NCBI RefSeq assembly: GCF_003932505.1
Contig: NZ_QZMU01000001.1
Coordinates: 1,922,001-1,986,000 of the forward strand
DNA from: Thiohalobacter thiocyanaticus
GTDB taxonomy: Bacteria > Pseudomonadota > Gammaproteobacteria > Thiohalobacterales > Thiohalobacteraceae
Length of the DNA: 64,000 nt
Reading direction: 5' to 3'
Shown piece after piece: positions 58,652 to 64,000 of this stretch (the stretch's first letter is position 1; the number at the start of each line of letters is the position of its first letter). The notes under the pieces are model-generated. The model saw only the letters and a list, made by a program, of their open reading frames with translations, searched no databases and had not been told where the DNA came from. Made by a program: the position numbers and the translations under genes.

Positions 58652-58867
58652 ATGAGTCAGTCCAGAAAGATTGTCCTGGTGCAGACCCCGCACAGGCCGG
58701 CGACGGCCGGGAGCGAAATTGACCTTGCGGGCCTGCGTGATGCCCTGCGCGAACGAGGGGCCGAGGTCGAAGTGGCAGTGCTTGATGCCGATCAGGTGGA
58801 CGGTCTGCTTGACCGGCTGGAAGCCGGCGCGCTTCCGGTCGTGTTCAGGGGCGAGCGCTGCACCTGA
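58652..58867 (+). CDS. Small protein, possible DsrH/TusB-like partner
   Basis: A 71-residue protein, MSQSRKIVLVQTPHRPATAG at the start, ending in RGERCT with its only Cys two residues from the end. The position after DsrE- and DsrF-like genes suggests a TusB/DsrH role, but the sequence does not prove it. The last gene of this unit, with the next dyad pair starting 7 bases after its stop. Confidence 0.5.
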   Translation: MSQSRKIVLVQTPHRPATAGSEIDLAGLRDALRERGAEVEVAVLDADQVDGLLDRLEAGALPVVFRGERCT

Positions 58868-58873
58868 GGGTGC

Positions 58874-58917
58874 ATTGCAATTTCCACAGCCTGTTGCCGC
58901 AACAGGTAGTCTGCAAT
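58874..58917 (+). promoter_or_regulatory. Paired TTGCAA dyads, proposed activator site (copy B)
   Basis: ATTGCAA (58874-58880) and CTGCAAT (58911-58917), centres 37 bases apart, with a stem CCTGTTG-CCG-CAACAGG between. It lies about 60 bases before the -24 GG at 58974. Confidence 0.6.
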
Positions 58918-58972
58918 CGATGGTCAGCGGCGGAATCAGGGCAACTTCATGTTTTTAAAGCTAAACAGATTG

Positions 58973-58988
58973 TGGCACGAAGGCTGCA
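58973..58988 (+). promoter_or_regulatory. Sigma-54 promoter of the rhodanese lipoprotein gene
   Basis: TGGCACG-AAGG-CTGCA is a near-perfect -24/-12 element (only one base differs from TGGCACGrNNNTTGCW). The expected start near 59000 leaves a leader of about 79 bases to the ATG at 59079. Confidence 0.75.
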
Positions 58989-59078
58989 AACAGGACGGAT
59001 GACCGAAGTGCCGCCCCTGGGGCCCCGGTGACCGGGTGTTCGTGGCGGGTTTGAACAATAGCTCGCGGAGGAGAGCAG

Positions 59079-60548
59079 ATGAATATACACCTTAATGCTG
59101 TGAGATGGCCGCGATCCGCTGCGGTTGTGGGCGCGTACCTGTTGTCCGCGTTGTTTCTGGTGGGCTGCGGCGGCGGCGAGGACGACACCACGGGCTACGT
59201 CACCCCGCCAAGCGGAGAGGCGACGCCAATCGTCGTCAATAGTCCCGCGCAGATCGCCCAGGAGTCCGCGGACAATTACGATGACAATGAGAATGGTCTG
59301 ATCACCGGCGCCACCCTGAAGCGTTGGAAGGATGACTGGCTAAACGAGAGGCCGGCGGGAATTACGGGCAAGCTGGTTATAATTCAGGTTACCGAAGGTC
59401 CCGGCGGTACCGAATATATCGCGCCTGACGACAAGCATGTATTCACCTATCTCATCGATAATTCCAGGTGGGTCGAGACGCGCTCGAACGGTGTCATCTA
59501 CACCCGCAGCATGGTGCCCGCAGGTGCCACCATGGACGCGTTGCTCCAGGAGTTCGATATCGATCCCCATAACGACATGATCGTGATTGCCATGGGAACC
59601 GGTGGTAACTTCCAGGCCATGGTGCGGGGCAGGGCCTGGTATGCGTTCCGCTACTGGGGCGTCAAGGCTGAAAACCTCGCCATGCTTGACGGTGGCAACA
59701 GCTGGCTTAACGGTAATGGCCTGGGTGCAGGTGATTTTGCAGCCGCGGCATCCAGCGCGCCGGGTACGGGCGTGGCTAGCGTGAAGACCCTCGCGGACGA
59801 CAATACCGCCTTGCAGGCAACCGTCCAGGACATGTTGAGAATTCTGCCTGACAGTGACACCAATGTGCTGGATGACGGCGTGTTCATATGGGATGCGCGC
59901 GGCACCAACCAGTACAGCGCCGGTGAGGACGATGGTACCGGTGTCCCGGTGGCGGATTACATGACCACTTTCCAGAACAACGGGGCGCGACAGGGGCATC
60001 CCTGGGGTGCGCTGCAGCTGAATTTCACCAACATGCTTCTGCCGGCCGAGGGCTATCGTTTCCGCGACAAGGCCGAGCTCGAGTCCTATCTCAACGGCGA
60101 GACCATCAATGGCGAGGCCTTCATCGACGCCACCTACCAGCCGGTGGGTGTGGGTAACGCCTATCAGGATGGCGATACCATCTACACCTATTGTGAAACC
60201 ACCTACCGGGCGATGATCACCGGCACGGCCAGCGCAGCCATACTGGGTAAGCCGACCCGCTTCTATGACGGCGCCATGGTGGAGTGGAGCTCACTGTCCT
60301 ACCTGCTGGATTGGAACGGCAACTACATCCTGCCCATCGATTCGCCCTGGCGGACAGATGTGGTCTCGTTTTTCCGCCCTGCTGACGATCCGAGCAAGGT
60401 GGAGCCGCGCCAGATCGACGATGCCTATGCGGACAACACCAATGCCATCATCCTGGCCGACAAGGCCTACAAGACCGGCTCGAGCTCGAGTGATGACAGC
60501 AGCAGCGGTGGTGGTGGCGCGCTTCCGCCCAATCCTTGTGGGGGCTGA
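59079..60548 (+). CDS. extH: Rhodanese-domain lipoprotein, ExtH-like
   Basis: A 489-residue lipoprotein: signal peptide with lipobox LVGC followed by GGGEDD. It has two rhodanese-like domains. The first (WGVKAENLAMLDGGNSWLNG) lacks a Cys loop. The second has TYCETTYRAMITG with Cys372 in a C-x4-R active loop. The tail is Ser/Gly-rich (SSSSDDSSSGGGG) and ends in a Cys near the terminus. Geobacter ExtH is a rhodanese-like lipoprotein next to the porin ExtI in a cluster linked to selenite and tellurite reduction, and the gene set here matches. Confidence 0.72.
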   Translation: MNIHLNAVRWPRSAAVVGAYLLSALFLVGCGGGEDDTTGYVTPPSGEATPIVVNSPAQIAQESADNYDDNENGLITGATLKRWKDDWLNERPAGITGKLVIIQVTEGPGGTEYIAPDDKHVFTYLIDNSRWVETRSNGVIYTRSMVPAGATMDALLQEFDIDPHNDMIVIAMGTGGNFQAMVRGRAWYAFRYWGVKAENLAMLDGGNSWLNGNGLGAGDFAAAASSAPGTGVASVKTLADDNTALQATVQDMLRILPDSDTNVLDDGVFIWDARGTNQYSAGEDDGTGVPVADYMTTFQNNGARQGHPWGALQLNFTNMLLPAEGYRFRDKAELESYLNGETINGEAFIDATYQPVGVGNAYQDGDTIYTYCETTYRAMITGTASAAILGKPTRFYDGAMVEWSSLSYLLDWNGNYILPIDSPWRTDVVSFFRPADDPSKVEPRQIDDAYADNTNAIILADKAYKTGSSSSDDSSSGGGGALPPNPCGG

Positions 60549-60602
60549 CTCCTCCAGGCCCGGTACTATCCGGGTCCCCACTTGACGTCGTATCATTGCG
60601 TC

Positions 60603-60634
60603 CCCGGCTACTCCCGTAGCCGGGTCTTCTTTTT
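60603..60634 (+). terminator. Rho-independent terminator after the rhodanese gene
   Basis: CCCGGCTAC-TCCC-GTAGCCGGG (60603-60624), a perfect 9-base stem, followed by TCTTCTTTTT. The next gene starts 23 bases on without a clear promoter of its own, so it may act as an attenuator. Confidence 0.8.
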
Positions 60635-60656
60635 GTGAGGGGGGAACAATCTGAGC

Positions 60657-61910
60657 ATGAGGGCCGGGTTGAAGTGGGGATTACTGATCACTGTGCTGGC
60701 GGCAGGAGCGCTATGGCTGGCATATTCCGGCAACAACCGGGAGCATGAGCCGCAGGGTATCGATGCGTTCGTGGAGCGGCACTGGAACAAGCCATTGCAG
60801 GCACAGGGTGCGCCGCCGGAACACTTCAGTCCGCGTGAGGCCTCGCTGGCGCCACAGTCCTGTGCCGAATGTCACGCCGAGCAGCACCGCGACTGGAGCG
60901 GGAGCCTGCACAGTCAGACCATGGATAATGGCATACTCTGGCAGGCGCGGGTCCTGCCGCCGAAGCAGGTGAAGCGCTGCCTGGATTGTCATGCACCGCT
61001 GGCCGAACAAAAGGCCCTGCTGGCCCAGACCCTGGGCTGGCCCGAGGCGCCGCAGGAGCCGCCCCCCGAGTACGTTTCTCCCGATCTGCACCGTCAGGGG
61101 CTGGTCTGCGCCGCCTGCCATGTGCGTGCACACCGGCGATTCGGGCCGCCGCCGGCCCCAGGCAACCCGGCGGGTGACACCCCGGGTCTGCCGCATGACG
61201 GCTTTGTCGAGAGTGCTGCCTTCGGCGACAGTCGGTTCTGTGCCAGCTGCCACCAGTTCCCCGAGGACGGGCCTGCCCTCAATGACAAGCTGCTGGAGAA
61301 TACGCTGAACGAGTGGAAGGCTTCGCGTCATGCAAAGGAAGGCAGGCACTGCCAGACATGTCATATGCCGGATCGTAAGCATGTCTGGAAGGGGATCCAT
61401 GATCCCGGCATGGTTCGTCAGGCGCTGAGCACCAACATCGAAATCGGTGAATCGAAAGACGGGGATCGGCAAGTGCAGGCCTCCATCCGCAATACGGGGG
61501 CGGGCCACTATTTCCCGACCTATCTCGTCCCCCGGGTCCGTCTGCAGCTGATCGCCATGGAGGGCGAGGCTGGTGAGCGGATCGTCCTGGACGAAGCCGT
61601 GATCAGTCGGGAGACGGATGTCTGGCTGAGCGAGGAATTCAGCGATACGCGGCTGGCACCGGATGCCGAGCGTGTCCTCGCAGGCGTGCTTCCGGGCGAG
61701 TCGGAGGCAGAGTGGACACTGTACGTCCAAATGGATGTCGCGCCCAAGGAGCATTATGAGCGGATGTTCGCCGGAGTTCTGGCCGATACCGACGTGGAAC
61801 TGGATAGCGAGACACGCAATATCCTGGAAGCCGCGTTGGTGGATGCGCGTAGGACGCGATATTCCATGCGCCTGGCGGAGCGCAGCCTGCCTGGCGGGAT
61901 TGCAAATTGA
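60657..61910 (+). CDS. Membrane-anchored pentaheme cytochrome c
   Basis: A 417-residue cytochrome. One N-terminal helix (LLITVLAAGALWLAYSG) serves as anchor or signal. Five CxxCH motifs start at Cys69 (CAECH), 108 (CLDCH), 151 (CAACH), 195 (CASCH) and 232 (CQTCH). From about 250 a beta domain (NTGAGHYFPTYLVPRVRL) follows, as in cytochrome c554-like proteins of multiheme electron conduits. It should be one of the Ext-type cytochromes, though I cannot say which. The proposed activator site C overlaps its last codons. Confidence 0.82.
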   Translation: MRAGLKWGLLITVLAAGALWLAYSGNNREHEPQGIDAFVERHWNKPLQAQGAPPEHFSPREASLAPQSCAECHAEQHRDWSGSLHSQTMDNGILWQARVLPPKQVKRCLDCHAPLAEQKALLAQTLGWPEAPQEPPPEYVSPDLHRQGLVCAACHVRAHRRFGPPPAPGNPAGDTPGLPHDGFVESAAFGDSRFCASCHQFPEDGPALNDKLLENTLNEWKASRHAKEGRHCQTCHMPDRKHVWKGIHDPGMVRQALSTNIEIGESKDGDRQVQASIRNTGAGHYFPTYLVPRVRLQLIAMEGEAGERIVLDEAVISRETDVWLSEEFSDTRLAPDAERVLAGVLPGESEAEWTLYVQMDVAPKEHYERMFAGVLADTDVELDSETRNILEAALVDARRTRYSMRLAERSLPGGIAN

Positions 61911-61942
61911 GACCGGCTGCGGATACGGCACTGAATTGCAAT
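61899..61942 (+). promoter_or_regulatory. Paired TTGCAA dyads, proposed activator site (copy C)
   Basis: ATTGCAA (61899-61905, inside the end of the cytochrome gene) and TTGCAAT (61936-61942), centres 37 bases apart. It lies about 62 bases before the -24 GG at 62001. Confidence 0.6.
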
Positions 61943-61999
61943 CGCGGGCGGCAGGCCTTACATGCATGTTTGTATTGAAAAACAGTGCATTATCAATAT

Positions 62000-62015
62000 T
62001 GGCGCGCATTATGCT
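62000..62015 (+). promoter_or_regulatory. Sigma-54 type promoter of the ExtJ-like/cytochrome/porin unit
   Basis: TGGCGCG-CATT-ATGCT keeps GG and GC 10 bases apart. The start near 62027 would leave a 13-base leader that still contains AGGG before the ATG at 62040. Confidence 0.6.
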
Positions 62016-62039
62016 TAAAACAGGACTGTGATCAGGGCA

Positions 62040-62330
62040 ATGGACAAGATGGCGATCTGGAGAGCAGCGGTACTGGCGTCCGTGTTTACGGCGGTGGGGC
62101 TGGGGCAGCTGTTCGTGTACAGCGACGCGCATGCCCGGCAGGAGAGCGACAAGGCCGTTGAAGAACGGGAGCAGGCTGCCGGGGCCGAAACTCGCTCGCC
62201 ACGCCTCAGGTTCCGCTCCGGCGGGCCGGCGTGCATGTGTCTGAGCGGGCTGAGCGAAGCGGATATCCAGGCTGCGCAGAGCAGGCAGGAGGGTGGTGCC
62301 GAAAAGCTGGAGTCCATTATCCAGGATTGA
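62040..62330 (+). CDS. extJ: Small exported CxC protein, ExtJ-like
   Basis: A 96-residue protein: N-terminal helix/signal (AAVLASVFTAVGLGQLFVYS), a charged linker (QESDKAVEEREQAAG), then GGPACMCLSGLSE with Cys65 and Cys67. The CxC could bind metal or form a disulfide. By place, directly ahead of a cytochrome and the porin, it matches the small periplasmic ExtJ of Geobacter. I start at 62040 rather than the GTG at 62028, because the predicted transcript begins only there. Confidence 0.6.
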   Translation: MDKMAIWRAAVLASVFTAVGLGQLFVYSDAHARQESDKAVEEREQAAGAETRSPRLRFRSGGPACMCLSGLSEADIQAAQSRQEGGAEKLESIIQD

Positions 62331-62354
62331 TGAATTAATCAGGAGGAGGAAGCG

Positions 62355-62897
62355 ATGATGTTGTTGAAAAGAATGTGGAGCGGCCTGTTGCGGCAGATGC
62401 GGTTGCTGACGGTGCTTTCGGGGGTCGCCATTGCAGGCGGGGCGGCATGGTCATATCTGAACGATGCCGTGCTCGATTCGGACGTCGGGTCGATGGCGAA
62501 ATCCGGCGCCGAGGCGGATGCCCCGACATCGGTCTGGGGCAACCAGGTCCTCGAGGAGATTCACAAGCACGTCGCAGCAGGGGTTCCGATCCGGGTCGCC
62601 AACGCCTGCGGCCTGGGAGCCTCCTCCTGCTTCAAGTGCCACAACGGTAAGCGCGCTGAAAAGCCCGGTGAAGATCCTGAGCAGGATCCCTGGCACGTGC
62701 ATCACCAGAAGGTCAACGGTTCCTGCGCCGGCTGCCATCAGGGCAACCCCAGGCTGATGAAGCAGTCCATCGCGCACCGGGGGCTGGTCGCCAATCCCGC
62801 CTCCAAGCCGGAATCCACCTGCTTCAGCTGCCATGGATCGGATGAGACGAATCTGGTCGATGTGTATCGGAAGCTTACAGACGCGACGGGGGAGTAA
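62355..62897 (+). CDS. Membrane-anchored triheme cytochrome c
   Basis: A 180-residue protein with an N-terminal helix (about 17-34, LLTVLSGVAIAGGAAW) and three CxxCH motifs at Cys92 (CFKCH), Cys124 (CAGCH) and Cys156 (CFSCH), with His pairs (WHVHH) as possible axial ligands. It is probably an Ext-type inner carrier passing electrons to the periplasm. GGAGGAGG lies ahead of the ATG and the porin follows after 4 bases. Confidence 0.83.
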   Translation: MMLLKRMWSGLLRQMRLLTVLSGVAIAGGAAWSYLNDAVLDSDVGSMAKSGAEADAPTSVWGNQVLEEIHKHVAAGVPIRVANACGLGASSCFKCHNGKRAEKPGEDPEQDPWHVHHQKVNGSCAGCHQGNPRLMKQSIAHRGLVANPASKPESTCFSCHGSDETNLVDVYRKLTDATGE

Positions 62898-62901
62898 GAA
62901 G

Positions 62902-64000
62902 ATGAAAACGATCAATTTCAAGTTTCGCCGGATCCGTCAGGGAGCGCTTCCGCTCGCCGTAATGATGGCGGCGGCATCCGGTGCGCAGGCCGGTCCCACC
63001 ATTACCTATGGTGAGCAGGGATTCGTGACCCTGAATTACTCAGTGCAGATGTGGGGGCAGTATCAGGATTACACCTCAAATACGGATTCCGGTGAGACAA
63101 CCGATCTGTTTCTGCGCCGCAACCGCATCACGCTCTCCGGTCAATACAATGACTATGTCGGCTTCTATGCTCAGCTCGAGGCCGGTAACGACAGCAAGGA
63201 AGGCGTCAACGACAAGAACGTATTCTACCGCGACGCCTACCTGACCTTCGATTGGTCCGACAGCCTGCGCTTCATCGCGGGTCGGTTCAAGAACACCTTC
63301 ACCCGCGAGAACCTCGAGGCCTGCCTCGAGCCGCTGACGCTGGATCGCGCAGAAAGGCTCGCTTACACGCCCTTCGGCGGCACCCGTGACACGGGTGTTG
63401 CCATGTGGGGCAACCTGGCGGACGCCCAGTTCCAGTATCGCGTAATGGTGTCGGACGGCCGCGAGGGTGATGAAGTGGTTGAGGACTCGCCCCGGCTGAC
63501 CGCACGTGCCCACTGGACCTTCTGGGATCCGGAATACGATTACGGCTACCGCGGCACCTACCTGGGCACACGCAAGGTCCTGACCATAGGTGCGGCCTAC
63601 GACATGCAGAATGACGTTGCCTATGCCGACTATCCGAGCCGGACGGGCGCGAGTGACTATGAAGCCTGGACCGTGGATGCGTTCATGGAGTACCCCACGA
63701 CTCAGGGTACTGTGACGGCATCAGCCGCCTACATGGATTTCAGTACGGATGATGCGATAAACGGGAATCCCGACCCGGCACTGCCGCCCACCAGTGAACT
63801 GGATGGTTACTATGCCAAGGCAGGCTATCTGCTGCCGAACAAGGTCGGGGTCGGCCGGCTTCAGTTCTTCGCCCGCTACGAGGATCTGGATTACGGTGTC
63901 GATACCGGTTACTACAGCAATACCTGGAAGAGTGTTGGTGCGAACTATTACATCAACGGTCAGCAGCTCAAGGTGACCTTCGAGTATGCCAACGTTGATT
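62902..64000 (+). CDS. extI: Outer-membrane porin, ExtI-like (cut by window edge)
   Basis: The first 366 residues of a beta-barrel protein. A signal peptide (about 1-30, ending SGAQA) is followed by alternating strands as in OprO/P-type porins: DLFLRRNRITLSGQYND, VGFYAQLEAGND, LRFIAGRFKNTFTRENLEAC. A single Cys occurs in ENLEACLEPL. In Geobacter ExtI is the barrel that lets selenite/tellurite pass and works with ExtH. The role here is inferred from that neighbourhood. The 3' end lies outside the window. Confidence 0.78.
   Translation, partial: MKTINFKFRRIRQGALPLAVMMAAASGAQAGPTITYGEQGFVTLNYSVQMWGQYQDYTSNTDSGETTDLFLRRNRITLSGQYNDYVGFYAQLEAGNDSKEGVNDKNVFYRDAYLTFDWSDSLRFIAGRFKNTFTRENLEACLEPLTLDRAERLAYTPFGGTRDTGVAMWGNLADAQFQYRVMVSDGREGDEVVEDSPRLTARAHWTFWDPEYDYGYRGTYLGTRKVLTIGAAYDMQNDVAYADYPSRTGASDYEAWTVDAFMEYPTTQGTVTASAAYMDFSTDDAINGNPDPALPPTSELDGYYAKAGYLLPNKVGVGRLQFFARYEDLDYGVDTGYYSNTWKSVGANYYINGQQLKVTFEYANVD

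Overview
The window is a GC-rich stretch of a gammaproteobacterial chromosome. The evidence is the gene order (pilMNOPQ beside mrcA, gmk-rpoZ-spoT-ridA-recG, bioBFHCD, ctaCD-ctaG-ctaE, ccoNOQPGHI) and protein sequences that read as those of sulfur-oxidising Chromatiales/Ectothiorhodospiraceae-type bacteria. The two terminal oxidases and the sulfur- and cytochrome-rich right end fit a respiratory sulfur or metalloid-metabolising lifestyle. The species cannot be named from sequence alone. No rRNA, tRNA, CRISPR, transposase or phage gene was recognised.

Layout. 1-4.4 kb: type IV pilus assembly genes pilMNOPQ on the minus strand (pilQ runs off the left edge), divergent from mrcA (PBP1A). 7-19.3 kb: housekeeping genes, mostly minus strand (malic enzyme, M48 protease, thermonuclease, rpmE, rimO on plus, Rof-like, hemW, rdgB, rph, PP2C phosphatase, Ser/Thr kinase). 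19.3-28.9 kb: plus-strand yicC, gmk, rpoZ, spoT, ridA, recG, ubiC, ubiA, globin. 28.9-32.8 kb: mgtE, DUF2062, DUF2189, comF. 32.9-37.8 kb: a biotin operon with a BirA-type operator in its promoter. 38.1-45.9 kb: a caa3-type cytochrome oxidase locus with assembly factors but without heme A synthase. 46.2-54.6 kb: the complete cbb3 oxidase and its assembly genes, without ccoS. 54.9-55.5 kb: a 2-Cys peroxiredoxin.

55.7-64 kb is the most interesting part. A sulfur-carrier operon (two TusA-like proteins, a YeeE/YedE transporter, three small DsrE/F/H-like proteins) is followed by genes resembling the Geobacter extHIJKL cluster: a rhodanese lipoprotein, a pentaheme cytochrome, a small CxC protein, a triheme cytochrome and a porin cut by the right edge. 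I find the same regulatory layout before three of these units: two TTGCAA dyads 37-40 bp apart, an AT-rich spacer, then a sigma-54 type -24/-12 element. This suggests that one enhancer-binding activator switches on a combined system for importing and trafficking sulfur (or selenium/tellurium) and coupling it to electron transfer across the envelope.

Two cautions. First, seven loci (rimO, hemW, rph/rdgB, the kinase, spoT, the SCO-like gene, ccoH) have broken or scrambled frames, and in nearly every case the simplest repair is to remove one or two inserted bases. That uniform bias points to consensus errors rather than real decay. Second, the intergenic gaps are full of palindromic repeats of several families, plus two elements of about 0.3 kb with terminal inverted repeats and two inner hairpins.
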